Assembly: GCA_910574455.1 (NCBI GenBank)
Contig: CAJSYZ010000005.1
Location: 5,208,001 to 5,272,000, forward strand
Reading direction: 5' to 3'
Length of the DNA stretch: 64,000 bases
From: Trichaptum fuscoviolaceum
Lineage: Eukaryota > Basidiomycota > Agaricomycetes > Hymenochaetales > Trichaptaceae
Shown: positions 1 to 11,549 of the stretch, piece after piece
Position numbering within the stretch: position 1 is the stretch's first letter
Layout of the letters: each line of letters begins with the position of its first letter
The notes under the pieces: generated by a model
What the model was told of the DNA's origin: nothing
The model's input: the letters and a program-made list of their open reading frames with translations, nothing else
The model's database searches: none
Program-made: the position numbers and the translations under genes

Positions 1-1
1 G

Positions 2-280
2 AGTAAGGGACTATGCTACTACTGCGGAGAGAAAGACCATCTGGTGAGCGATTGCCCAACGCGACCGCCAACCCGAAACCTAAAGGCGACGAAATCCACG
101 TCCCCGTCGAGCCCATCGCCCCCCGCGCTCCAGTCATTCGAAGAAACGCTCAAACGTATGGCGGAACAGTACGTCCAGAATGTGCAGCAGTCCGTGCTAC
201 AGAACGCATTCGCCGCCATGACGCCCGCCGCCAAGAACGTTCACAATCCCGAAGCCCCGCCCCCAGCGGATTTTCAGTAG
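2..280 (+). CDS. gag: gag, C-terminal end (zinc-knuckle nucleocapsid), partial
   Basis: The window opens inside gag of copy 1. The first codons give a CCHC zinc knuckle (CYYCGEKDHLVSDCP), the nucleocapsid motif that binds element RNA. A Pro/Ser-rich tail follows and ends at the TAG at 278-280. Comparison with the complete gag at 39228-40436 shows this is about the last quarter of the protein. The pol frame is already open under the gag tail, so the two overlap in different frames. Confidence 0.9.
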   Translation, partial: SKGLCYYCGEKDHLVSDCPTRPPTRNLKATKSTSPSSPSPPALQSFEETLKRMAEQYVQNVQQSVLQNAFAAMTPAAKNVHNPEAPPPADFQ

Positions 281-3200
281 GGTCGTATTGCTCAGTCGCG
301 CCCTATACGACCCAACCGCCCTTGTGGCCGAAGAACTCTCTTAATAATGGTCCCTTGTATTTAACCATCTCTACAATAGACCGTCGTCTTAGACGACATT
401 TGAAGTTCCCGGTACAGGTTAGCGACGGAAAGACGGATGCCTTAGCCACAGTAATGTTAGACAGCGGTGCGTCGGGAACTTTCATAAATTCCCGCTACGT
501 TTCGCGACACGGACTCCAGACCCGGGACTTGGTAATCCCGATACTTTTGCGAAACGCAGACAATTCCCCGAACGCGATTGGACGCATCACCAAGGAAGTA
601 GTCCTCAACGTCGAGATGAAGGGACACTTAGAACAGTTGACCATGGCCGTCGCGGATATTGGCGACGACGATATTATCATGGGGATCGACTGGTTGCGGC
701 ACCATAACCCAACCATTGACTGGACCAACGATGTGGTCGATCTCAACCGCTGCCCGCCCCAGTGTGACAACCAGCAACGCCTGGTCCCGCTTCCCCGCCT
801 CGCCATAGCAGAAGAAGTCGAGACCCCCTGGGGGCCCGACAGGACCCAGGCCGAATGGGAAGCTGTCCCACCGGGATTTCGGTACTCAGAAAAATATTGG
901 GACCAGTACCACGACGCCGAATCCTACTTCGTCACGACGGACGACCATTTCGCGTACAAAATTGCCGCCTCGTACACCCACTCCCAGGCTATCGCTGAGA
1001 AGTCGGCGGTGAAGGAAGGCGAGAAAACCTTCGAAGAACTAGTTCCCCCCGAATTCCGTGAGTTTGCCGACGTTTTCTCGAAAGTTGAATCCGAAAGGCT
1101 TCCACTGCGCAAGCCGTATGACCACGCCATAGATTTAGAACCCGGGAAGGTTCCCCCGTACAGCAAAATCTATCCCTTGGCCCCAGCTGAACGCGATGCC
1201 CTTCGCGAATTCGTTGACGAAAACCTGCGCAAGGGGTACATACGACCTTCGAAATCCCCTGCAGCGGCTCCCGTCTTCTTTATCAAGAAAAAGGATGGAA
1301 CCTTGCGCATGGTAGTCGATTACCGACGACTGAACGACATCACGGTCAAGAATCGATACCCGCTTCCCCTCACGATGGAACTCGTAGACGCGCTGCAAAA
1401 GGCGAAGGTTTTCACGACTCTAGATTTACGATGGGGCTACCACAATGTGCGACTGAAGCAAGGCGACGAGTGGAAGGCTGCATTTCGGACTCAGGCAGGA
1501 CATTTCGAACCAACGGTGATGACATTCGGGCTCACGAATGCCCCAGCGACCTTCCAGCACATGATGAACGATATCTTCAAAGACCTCATTGGAGTATACG
1601 TGATCATCTATCTTGACGACTTGCTAATCTTTTCCGAAGATGAATCGCAGCACGATGAACACGTACGGGAAGTCCTTAAACGGCTACGCGAAAACGACTT
1701 GTTCTGCAAACCCGAAAAGTGCAAATTCAAACAGACTTCCGTCGAGTATCTCGGGATGATTATTTCGCAGGGAAAGGTGGCGATGGATCCCGCCAAGGTA
1801 CAGGCGGTCCTCGACTGGCCTACCCCGAAAAAGGTGAAAGACATTCAAGCCTTCCTCGGGTTCGCGAATTTCTATCGACGCTTCATTCGGGATTTCTCGC
1901 ACATCGTCAAACCGCTCACGACGCTGCTGAAGAAGGACGTTCGCTGGGCCTGGACAGAAAACCAGCAGTTCGCCTTCGACTATCTCAAGCGCATGTTCAC
2001 GACCGCCCCCGTCCTGATGATGCCAGACATGTCGCGACAATTCATCGTGGAATGCGACGCCTCTGATTTCGCGACCGGCGCGGTCTTGTCCCAGGAAGGC
2101 GACGACGGGCTAATACATCCGGTCGCCTTTTTCTCGAAATCCCTCAACGATGCGGAACGCAACTACGAGATTTACGACAAGGAGCTACTCGCGATTATTA
2201 GAGCTCTTGACGAGTGGCGACATTATCTCGAAGGTGCGAGTCATAAACTCGATATCGTGTCTGACCACAAGAATCTGCTATATTTCTCTGAATCCCGAAC
2301 GCTGACGCGACGCCAAGCCCGGTGGAGTCTGTTCCTCACCCGCTTCGACTTTACGATTCGCCATCGCCCAGGGCGACTCGGGGGCAAACCCGACGCCATG
2401 TCACGACGCGTCGATCTTCAACCCGAAGGCGAAGACAACACGGGACGGACCCTCTTGACCCCCGAAATGTTTCGACTAAAAGCAATTCGTCGGGGAATGA
2501 CACAGGTACACGGGGATCAGGCCCTCCTACGACGCATTCGTAAGTCAGATCAGTATGAAGACGAACTGGTGGACGCAATCGAGTTGGTCAAGTCCAAGGC
2601 GCCTCGAGTCCTGACCAAGGAACTTGAGGACTGGAGCACCGAGGAAGGCCTCATCCTGTACCAGGGTAAGGTTTACGTCCCGAAAGACGAGACCATTCGC
2701 CGGGATGTGGTGAAGACTTACCACGACAGTCTCCCTGCCGGACATCCTGGACGTTGGAAAACGTTTGAGATGGTAAGCCGCAACTACTGGTGGCCCGGGA
2801 TGTCTAACTTCGTAGAACGATACGTTTCGGGATGCGATACCTGCGCACGCACGAAGAACCGATCCCAACGCCCGGTAGGACTCCTGCAACCGAACGAAAT
2901 CCCGCAGGGCCCCTGGCAGGCGATTTCGTGCGATTTCATCACCCAGCTCCCCCGATCTGAGGATTACGACGCAATTTTCGTGGTGGTCGACCGTCTCACC
3001 AAGCAAGCGCATTTTATCCCGACCACGTCTGACATCGATGCACCGGAAACTGCGGAACTATTCCTGCAGCACGTCTGGAAGCTGCACGGAACCCCCCGCC
3101 AGATCATATCCGACCGCGGACCACAGTTTGTCGCGCAGTTCATGAAGGCCCTCTTTTCCCGACTCGGTATCAAGGGTACCACGTCGACTGCGTATCACCC

Positions 3201-3786
3201 GCAGACGGATGGGCAAACCGAAAGGGTAAACCAAGAGCTGGAACAGTATTTACGGGCTTTCATAGATACACGACAAGAAAACTGGGCCGGATTACTCCCA
3301 ATGGCAGAGTTCGCGCACAACACGAAAGCGCACGCGGCAACACGACAATCCCCGTTCGCGCTTGTCTACGGCTACAATCCCGAATTCACGATTGCCCCGA
3401 GCGACGGCCTGTCCACGGTCCCCGCCGCGGACGCACGACTACAGGAGCTTCAGCAGGCACAGGAAGAGGCAAGAGCGGCTTTGGAGGTTGCGGCAGAGCG
3501 CATGAAGCAGCACTACGATCAGGCCAGGAACGAGGCCCCGCAGTACGCAGTCGGGGATAAAGTATGGCTTGAGGCGACGAACGTTCGGCGACCAGGAGCG
3601 CGCAAATTATTACCGAAACGACTAGGGCCGTATAAAGTGAAGGCAAAGCTAAGTGACCTCACCTACGAACTCGAACTCCCCGCGTCGCTGAAGATTCACC
3701 CGTATTTCACGTATCGCTGCTCTCGCCATACCACGAAGACGACATTCCCGGTCGAACGCAACCCCCGCCGCCCCCAGTCGAAGTAG
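13..3786 (+). pseudogene. pol: pol polyprotein of copy 1, chromodomain lost by frameshift
   Basis: This long frame encodes the retrotransposon enzymes in the Ty3 order. There is an aspartic protease (LDSGASGTF, about residue 147), a reverse transcriptase with the catalytic YLDDLL box, an RNase H (DASDFATGAVLSQ), and an integrase with an HHCC zinc finger and a D,D-35-E core (SDRGPQF, then AYHPQTDGQTERVNQE). The first ~90 codons overlap gag out of frame and are probably not translated as a start; expression likely needs ribosomal frameshifting from gag. Compared with copy 2 one base is missing near 3698. The frame then runs into a stop at 3784-3786, and the chromodomain continues in another frame (about 3790-4199). 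RT and integrase are unbroken here, unlike in copy 2. Confidence 0.93.
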
Positions 3787-3806
3787 AAGGAGATCTGGAG
3801 TACGAG

Positions 3807-4199
3807 GTGGAAGAGGTTCTGGATGCTAGACGGTTTAGACGGAGATTTGAATATTTGGTACGATGGAAGGGATATTCGAGCGCGGAAGATACATGGATTC
3901 CCGCAAAGGATATGGGTAATGCAAAGGCTAAAATTCGCAGTTTCTATCGAAAACACCCGGACGCCCCTCGAGAAGTCAACGCTATCGAGCTCTGTGACCT
4001 GAGCAAGATTCAAGCTTGGCGCCCCGGAGTTGCGCCTTTGGAGGGGGGTAATGTCGAGATCCCGGGCTCCTTTTCTCATTTCCCGCACTTTCCCGCCAAG
4101 GATCCCGACATGAGCAGACAAACCCGCGGGGAGAATCCCGCCATTGGATTCCCCGCGCGAAACCTCATTCCCGAATCGCACGATCCCATGCTCACGTGA
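3807..4199 (+). pseudogene. chromodomain tail of pol, copy 1 (out of frame)
   Basis: This frame encodes the chromodomain that ends chromoviral integrases (FEYLVRWKGYSSAEDTWIP), which is thought to guide integration to marked chromatin. In copy 2 the same residues are joined in frame to integrase. Here the one-base deletion upstream detaches them. The frame runs about 150 nt into the 3' LTR before its stop, as in copy 2, so the LTR start supplies the last ~50 codons of pol. Confidence 0.85.
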
Positions 4200-4868
4200 C
4201 TTATCCCGCACCACCGTCCCGGCAACCATGCACGCATACACACACTCATTTACGACGACCCGCCACGGCACACGTACATTCACTTATCAACATACGCTCA
4301 TTAATCCGTTAGTACCTCAAGGTGACGACCTGCAACAGTCTGGCATACCTAGTCTGGCTAGTCGCGGCCCCGGACCGGACGCTGACGTCCACGGACAGGC
4401 CGTAGCCATCTGGAGAGACGGGATAGACATGCCTAGCAGTGCGGTCGTAGCATGTATCGTTTGTAGTAGATAGGTGCGCATTGCGCAAGGACACTTAGCG
4501 TAGATTAACTATACAGTCTTTACGAAGTAGATAAATAGCTGTAGGCATCGTAAGGAGCACCCCACTTTTGACCTCTTGTGGAGTGCTTCCTTAGGTGCGA
4601 TCTCTCTCTTTTCTCCTGTGTAGTTAGTTGCGCAATACTTACTTGTGGAGTGCTTCCTTAGGGATCCGCTTACTTGACGTTCAAAGCAGTGAAGAGTCCT
4701 AGCTGGCCTTGAGAATCCCGCGACGCGCCTGGATAGAATCCCGCGCGTTTCCCGCCTGAATTCCCACGCTCGTTCCCAGTCGCGAATCCAGATTCCCGAA
4801 CGCGGGTTCTTGTCGCGAATTCCAGTTTCCCGAACTGTTTCCCGCTACAATTCCCGAAGGTCGTAACA
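4052..4868 (+). repeat. 3' LTR of copy 1 (817 bp)
   Basis: The repeat starts TGTCGAGATC and ends GGTCGTAACA, so it has the usual TG...CA ends. It is a close copy of the two LTRs at 38295-39138 and 44211-45040 but has a few short deletions in the CCCGC-rich first 150 bases. Inside, a CTTGTGGAGTGCTTCCTTAG block occurs twice about 80 bp apart. A ~110-codon frame recurs in all three LTR copies; I regard it as non-coding. Confidence 0.95.
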
Positions 4869-4907
4869 GTAAGTCACTTGTGCAGTTGCAGATGCGATCC
4901 TATTTAC

Positions 4908-6723
4908 ATGATTTCATCCATTCCAGACGGCGAAGAGTGGATGGATTTCTTCGACTGGCCACGGTATACAGGTCAGCAGAATACCTGTGCGAACGGCGAA
5001 GGATTCCCCAGAATGAACTCCGATGCAAGTAATACAGTACCATCGCCTGAGACCCGCATCGGCGAAGCGGACACGACAGGCTTCCACCGCACCGGGTCCC
5101 CAGAAGCAACGCAAGTCGTGCCACGCCTGGCATCTCCTGAGGTCCAGTCGACTGTCAATGCCGCAGAACGAGAACATGAAGAAAGGAACATATCAGCGTC
5201 GCAACAGGCGCTATCTACTCCAACGGTTACCACCATTCCTTTGCAGGGGAATGATGCCATAATGGAAGGTATCCTTTCGCAGATGGTATATAGGCCGCCG
5301 ACACAACCTATCCAAGTGTCAGCCACGCAGCTGAAGTACTCAACACACGTGAATGACCGACCGGGAGGAGATTCGGATTATGAGGGATCGGACTCTAATT
5401 CAGGCCTGGATATGCCGTTTCCATCCACACAAGTTGCTGTTGCAGACGAAAGGGCACGAACTCCACAGAACATCGAACCAAGTAGGGAAGCACCCTTTTC
5501 TGGGACGCAGGTCGTAGCTTCCAGTCAAAGGGCAGGCATCGCAGCGCACAGCTACACACCCACTGCGACTGGCCACATTTCACAAAACTGGATACGCGGG
5601 GATGTGTCGACCGTGGACAACGTGCATGTCGGGCTATTTGTCTATTTCAATCCGAAAATCTTCGACGGTGGCGATTATTACCCATTCCTACGTTTCAAGC
5701 ATCGACCGACTACCATTGCAGACATATTCAGGGAAATCTACGCACTACCGCCTGAACATGTCCTACGTGATGAATTAAAGCAATGTGTACCGGCAGATAA
5801 CTACATAGTCGCTACGTCCAGTGCTCCCAGCTTGCAGTCGGGCAATGAAACCAAGACTCTGGGCTTCCGACTATGCTGCCTACTGAGTGGGGTGTCAAAT
5901 GACACATCGCCAGTGCTTTCGCTCCCCCAAGAGCAACGGGATGTCATACAGACGAATACGGGTTTTCCGGTCTCAGAGGATACAGCCGTGTATGTTTTGT
6001 ATGTGAGGAGAAAGGGCAATGGTTCGGTATGTAGCAAGTTCAGTCATTATTTGAAATGAATTGTCATTAATTATTGTTGTGGATATGTAGACAGGTGGTC
6101 AGAATACCGAGATTGATTATGACAGCGCTGTCAGATTCCTGGATGAGAATTTCCTCCAGTACAAGAACAAGATTAAATCCTTTTCTACCACAACCCAATA
6201 CGATAAAGGCCATTTCTACGAGCAGTCACAGCAGGTCCTGATCTTTGCTCAACTGAAGGAGGCTGTGAAGAAGAGACGTAGAGCTTCCGGGATCCGCGTC
6301 AACAACGAGCATCTGATTTGTTGGTCTGGAATCCCAAAGACTGGTAACGCTCAGAACAGCCTGACCACTCCCTTTCGCACGATTTGGAAAGCACATTACG
6401 CCTTACGAAATCAATTGGAGAGCCAGGGCCGCATGTCTGACTTTCTTACTTGCGTCTATAATGAAGATATTTTCAAAATGCGTGGCTCGAGTCCAGCCAT
6501 CACGCAGGCGGCAACAGCTGACTTCAACACACTTGATAGGGTAGTGAGACGTTTACAGGAGTGGGCGGGGTGGGCAGAAGCCCTAATTAGTGAGGGAGGA
6601 GAGTTGAAAGACATGCCACGCCAAGTGACGGACCTGACAAGATCGGACATGAATGTTAAGGCTGATGCACTTCTGAGGGTACTTAGGCAGTTCACGGAAA
6701 TACCGAATAAGGCACCTTTTTAA
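4908..6723 (+). CDS. uncharacterised protein, possible partner gene of the adjacent integrase
   Basis: I do not recognise this family. There are two exons: about 4908-6028, then a short intron (GTATGTAGC...ATGTAG), then about 6091-6723. The first ATG in frame is at 4908. The N-terminal ~240 residues are low-complexity, acidic and Ser/Pro/Thr-rich. A folded part follows (VHVGLFVYFNPKIF...), rich in aromatic and hydrophobic residues, and then a mostly helical C-terminus. The gene converges on the integrase gene (stops about 130 bp apart), a layout that suggests a two-gene transposon. The LTR of copy 1 ends 40 bp upstream, and the intervening bases look like the end of an intron, so the true 5' exon may have been cut off. 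Calling it a transposon accessory protein is inference. Confidence 0.6.
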
Positions 6724-6854
6724 ATCTGTTGTAATGAACACACCTTATGCGATAGATTTGTTCATAGATCTTTGTACTGAGAGCTCGTCTGTATTAGACT
6801 TTCTGACATGGTAATTACAGTCAATGAAACTTGTCGGAAATTTGTTGACAGAAA

Positions 6855-8718
6855 TTAATAGCAGACGACCAAAGTAGCCGTCGTGCAAGTATGGTTCGGG
6901 AACGATGGGGAAATTCGACTTGCAAATGCTCCGTCCAATCGGGCGACGTCCTCCTCCTCCAAGGGACAATCTGCGGGCTCACAAGGAACGTTTGCCAAGC
7001 GACGGGGCACGTTTTCATTGACCTGGACTCCCTCTAATAAACCTTGTATGTCTTCTTGAACTACGCGCTCCCCCTCGTTATAGCGTCGGAGTGCACCCCA
7101 GTCAATTCCATAATGTCGAATATCACCGATCTCCTCATCCTCTCCTGCCGCAGTATGTCCCCGTGCATGCAAGCCGCGCGGTCCCCGGCGAATGTGCTCA
7201 AACATGAACATTTCATATGGAGTGTGAGTCCTTTGACCTGGAAAGTGATACAATAGGTTTACCGCCACTACAAGTGAATAAGAGTTCGCATACTCACCAC
7301 GAATGGCCATTTTATGGTGATTCCAAGAGCCTTGCCATTCCACTGCATCCTCATTAAGAGCAGATAAGAAGAGGTGAGACAACAGCCATTTGTGAGCAGG
7401 TGATGCTGTGTTCAGATTATCGTTTGCTTCCAGATCTTGGAAGAACTCCTTCCACTTCCTGCCAAATCCATTAGTCACGTCGTACCAAAGACGTTCGATC
7501 CGGGAATTATGGACACTCCTTAACAAGCAAAGCAGGCTCTGGTAAGCTTCTTTTCACTTCATTATGTTTATCATTGACTTACGGGCCCCATATATACTTA
7601 TCTGCACCAAATCGCTCTGCCATATATCCAGCAACTCGTAGATTCTCTGTCCCATGATCTCCTCGGATGCGAATCGGTGTCCCATATACTGTTGTTGCCG
7701 ATAAGAATAAATCCAGCACACTCTGAGCTCGGTTATTGTTGTTGACTCGGATGCCAACGACTAGTCTGGAGTGGCCATCGATGAAAGCATGGATGATAAA
7801 CCCATACTTGATCAGGCCTGGACAACTGTGAGTAAAATGTTATCTTCATTGAAAGGAGAAATGGTATACCATGTTGACCGTCATGATGCCATAGTGCATT
7901 AGGACCCGCAACCCTGTAGACCCTTCGAGATATGGGCCTGATTCCCCAGTCTCCGGGTCTTCCTTCGATTCTCCTCAGGAGCTGTGACACTCGCGCAACA
8001 GGAACATTGTGGCCATAGCTTTTCAAATAAGCTTGGATCTGGCGAAGCCCATGGGTAGGAAACAACTGACGACAGAATACAATGAATTCCGTCACTTGGT
8101 TGTCTGTCATTGTCGAAACAGGCCTTGTTGAGGTTTGATGCAGGGTAACAAGACTGCCATCCTCAGCTTCGATGGTGCTAAACACAGGTGGCTGAGTCTC
8201 AACAAGCTGGAGCTCTAAAGCTCGGCGGCGAACGGTCCTTGAAGAGACACCAAGAACATCTCCGATATATTTAGGACCTCGGGTTTGTAAGGCTGCCTCA
8301 AGAAAAGTCGAATCGATGTTGATACGAGGCCTGCCTGGTTGGTTACTCTGGCTTGCTTGCACGATTTGTAAAGGAGGTGCATCCGGTGGTTCGTTTGCTT
8401 CGTATATAGCAATATCGAGGTCTCTTACTATAGCTTGCATCGAACTCTGAAAGACTCCATATTCGTCTGGAGAAAAGACCTCCTGGTGCTTCGTTATGTA
8501 TTTACTTAGTGCCAATATATTCATTCTTGATACACATTAAATCTTACTGTCTCCGCAGCTGCTGAAAGCTCCAGGGCTCGCTGTCGTGCTTCCTCCATTC
8601 GATTTGGGTCTCCTCGTTGGAGTCTCAGCACAGTCTGGACTGTGGCTCGAAGACGTAGATCTCGCGTGCGCAGCTGCGCAAGAATTTCGATGGGTGTGGC
8701 ATTTGGAAGTGCATCCAT
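6855..8718 (-). CDS. IS3-like eukaryotic DDE integrase/transposase (IS3EU-type)
   Basis: This is a retroviral-integrase-fold transposase related to bacterial IS3 and to proteins annotated 'integrase core domain' in mushrooms and fish. Four exons read in one frame: 8548-8718, 7870-8482, about 7573-7810 and about 6855-7525. The start is ATG 8718 (MDALPNATPIEIL). Order: a helical N-terminus, a helix-turn-helix near 'GDVLGVSSRTVRRRALEL', then the catalytic core. The three acidic residues are visible as ALWHHDG, RGDHGTEN and SRIERLW. The last is preceded by SVHN, diagnostic for the family. No frame lesion was seen, so the gene could be active. The C-terminal ~80 residues are acidic. It converges with the gene at 4908-6723. 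I could not find the element's terminal repeats; the left one may be destroyed by the LTR element. Confidence 0.85.
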
Positions 8719-10469
8719 TGAACTTAGAGAGTAAGATGACGAAGGCCTCAAGAGACTCACAAGGATACGGAGACTAGATGGATGCTTATTTAATCTAAAA
8801 AAACATGAATATTTGACAAATAATGAAACCACCGAGTTCGAGTTGTGCTATCACCAGTCCGAGTTTGCTTACGCCAGTCCGAGTTTGAGCTGTTGTGAAG
8901 TTCATGAAAATTCAATGAAAATTTACACTAGGGTCCAACTTGAACTTGATTTAGACATTGACAAACTCGGACTCGTCATGTCACCTGTATGCTATATTCA
9001 TGAATATTTATTGCATAGAAATGCCAGTTCAGAAGACAACTTAGTCATAAGCAAGTTCGAGTTCAGTGTTTATTTATGTTTATTTATGAATATTCATGAA
9101 TATACATTACTATTTATGCAAATACGTGAGAAATGATAAATTTTCATGCAAATTTAAGATTTGAGGCTCCGCCAGTTCAAGTTGACATAATTTTGTCCAA
9201 TAAATGGCACCAAACGCCCCTCAGGAACGCAGCCGATAACCCGGATGATGTCGACCATACTCAGCGCCACGCGCCGTAAAGTTCAGACGAACGACTCGCG
9301 TCACGCCATTCACGGTGGCCCTGAGCCGGACTGCACGTGTAATACTAATTTATGTTGCGGGGTTGCATGCGCAACTCGAAGCAGGTGGCCCGTTGTTTGA
9401 GGTGAGTAAATCCGCAGTGTTCATCCCCCCGACGGAGAATATTGTTCTGAATCAGAATTATTTCGATATTTTGATGGTTAAAACACAGATAATATGTTCG
9501 TGGTACACATACTCCGTTTCTCTGAGCAATCGCTCTACGTACATCATAAATGGCTCGGCTGAAGTTTGACTCTTCATTTTAAACAAGACGACGGATGGTT
9601 TGAAATTGTTCCGAAAGCCAGTATGCCACATCTCGGCATTTTCCGAATCCACTGGCAAGCACAACATGCACAGCGATCCGAGTCTTCACACTAACTTGTT
9701 GAACGTCAACCAAGGTGACTGTAAGTCCTGTTTTTATGAATAATATCCGTAATTATTGACAAATTGTCTCTTCGTGCTGTAAGTCATGTATGTGTGATGC
9801 TAGCAAGAGAGACGCCCGGTCGGCGCTGACCTGGCATCGCCCTCGGTAGGTACCCGTCGAAGCGGTATCTGGTAAGTTGCCAGTTTTTGTTTTGCGCCAG
9901 GCGACTATATAGTCGATCATCTTGACGCATACCCGAGTACTTCGGAGACGGCCTCGAGCGAGAAGCATCTCGGATCTCTTGAGCGCCCTGATAGTTCACT
10001 GGATATCTTGCAAAAATTATCTCTTGCATCAGATACGTAAGACTACTACGGGAGACGCTCTGCACTGTGCGCTTGCTTAACTCTATTAGATATGCTTTGG
10101 GCCGCCTTATCGATGATGAAGTGAACCGGCGGACCGTAGGCCACTTGACCCGGCGAGGTGGCGGACGTCAACTCTGCTCCTTGCCCGCCTGTGTAGTCGG
10201 GTCTCGAAAATCCGGCGATCAATCTCTACCTCCTGCTTCTCCACCTTCTTTGGAGAAACCTCGTGTCTTATTCGTCTTATCAGAAATTTCAAACCATGAC
10301 ACGAGTTTGCGGTTTGTCTTCCGGTAACTACTCACCAGCCTCGTATGTACGACTGAGTGTCGCGGTATATTCAGGGGGTATAAGGACCAAGATAGAGCAG
10401 AGCGCTGCCTCGGAGACATAGCACCTGACGTTTCGACACTGTACATCTCCTCGTCAAGCTTTATTCGCG
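8719..10469. other. intergenic, no convincing gene
   Basis: This stretch is AT-rich up to about 9170, with several copies of a CCGAGTTTGAG/ACTCGG-type word. It may hold the right end of the integrase element. From 9200 to 10440 a few open frames of 70-95 codons exist on both strands, but none has recognisable motifs or supporting splice sites. Confidence 0.5.
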
Positions 10470-11549
10470 ATGCTCAGCCCGCTGTTCTACCCATTCTCCC
10501 GGTTGTTCTATCATCTCTGGACCTTGTTTCTGTTCACAAAGTCAGATATCAAGACAACTGTCATACCCATCGTACGCTCTTAGTTCTCTTCTCTAACATT
10601 TACTACGGGACTCAGCAGAATCTCGCTATTTTCAGACAATCCTGGCCTGTGGGGGTGCTCCGATCTCTGAGCTAGCTCGTCTGCCCCACGTCATATTCTG
10701 GCTGTGGTTCCATGTTCTGGAATTCAGTGTCTCTAATCAGACGCTGAAACCAGAAGAAGACGAGTACAACAAGCGGGATCGACCTCTTCCAGCGAAGCGC
10801 ATCACCTTGCGGAATGCACTTATCTTACGATGGGTTCTCCTTCCTTGCTGCTGGCTTTTGTCCGCTTGTTACAGTATCGAGACCGTCTACGCGAGCATGG
10901 CTCTCTGCTTTCTCACCTGGATATACGATGAAGCAGGCTTCGCTGCTGGCCATTGGCTTGGCCGCAACGTATTAAACGCTATGGGCCTTGCATGCTTCGA
11001 AGTCGGTGCCTTACTTATTGCTGGTGAGATACTCTGAATGCTGTCATCGTATCTATATGCGCTGACTGCGACTTCAAGGGGCCAATCGCCACGCACTCGA
11101 TAATGTTGGCGTGATGTCCGTGCTTGCTAGCGCAGGCGTGATCGCGTCGACCATTCAGGCACAGGACTTCAAGGATACCGAGGGTGATCGCCTTGTCGGT
11201 CGGAAGACGCTACCCATCGTAGCACCGACTGTTGCGAGACCGACGCTCATGCTCGCTCTGATGGTTTGGTCTGTTGTGCTCAGTGCCCTTTGGGGCCTAA
11301 GCACCTTGGGTGCACTGGCATTCAACCTGCTCGCCTTCGTAGTCGGGATGCGATTCGTGACTCTGGACTCCGTCAAGGCCGACCAAAGAAGTTTCTACCT
11401 GTACAATGTGGGTGTTCGTTCCACTTCACGCCGCAATTCAGTGTCTAATTGAACTCTCTCTCTCTTTCCCTCTTTCACAGGTTTGGTTCTCCGCAGCCCA
11501 TGCAATGCCGGCTTACTGTCGCCTGATCGCGCAAACGCCGGTTTCTTGA
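10470..11549 (+). CDS. UbiA-family prenyltransferase (membrane), fungal type
   Basis: The predicted 295-aa integral membrane protein belongs to the UbiA superfamily, which transfers or rearranges prenyl chains. Four exons keep one frame: 10470-10571, 10636-11023, 11079-11407 and 11481-11549, all GT-AG. The first Asp-rich Mg-prenyl-diphosphate motif is NQTLKPEEDEYNKRDRP. The second is QDFKDTEGDRLVGRKTLP, followed by hydrophobic helices. Length and layout fit the short basidiomycete UbiA-like proteins often seen near terpenoid genes, although the substrate cannot be read from sequence. An ABCC exporter gene follows 2.2 kb downstream on the same strand. The start is the first ATG that gives an uninterrupted frame into the membrane segment. 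Confidence 0.85.

Larger units (their letters stand above)
1..4868 (+). mobile_element. Ty3/gypsy (chromovirus-type) LTR retrotransposon, 3' part, copy 1
   Basis: This is the 3' portion of an LTR retrotransposon whose 5' LTR and most of gag lie left of the window. It runs through the gag zinc knuckle, the whole pol region (protease, reverse transcriptase, RNase H, integrase, chromodomain) and a complete 3' LTR. It is nearly identical to the complete copy at 38295-45040, which fixes its boundaries. A purine-rich tract (GGAGGGGGG) sits directly before the 3' LTR, as expected for a polypurine tract. Copy 1 carries a one-base deletion near 3698 that separates the chromodomain from the rest of pol. 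The five bases after the LTR are GTAAG; the matching target duplication would lie outside the window. Confidence 0.95.

Noticed and set aside
4144..4473. ~110-codon open frame inside each LTR copy (also near 38450-38742 and 44303-44644)
   Set aside because: It is conserved only because the LTRs are near-identical. It has no known motif and lies in the promoter/R region; the same stretch is also open on the other strand.
9315..9569. 84-codon open frame upstream of the prenyltransferase
   Set aside because: No motif, no flanking splice evidence, and a reverse-strand frame of similar size covers the same DNA.
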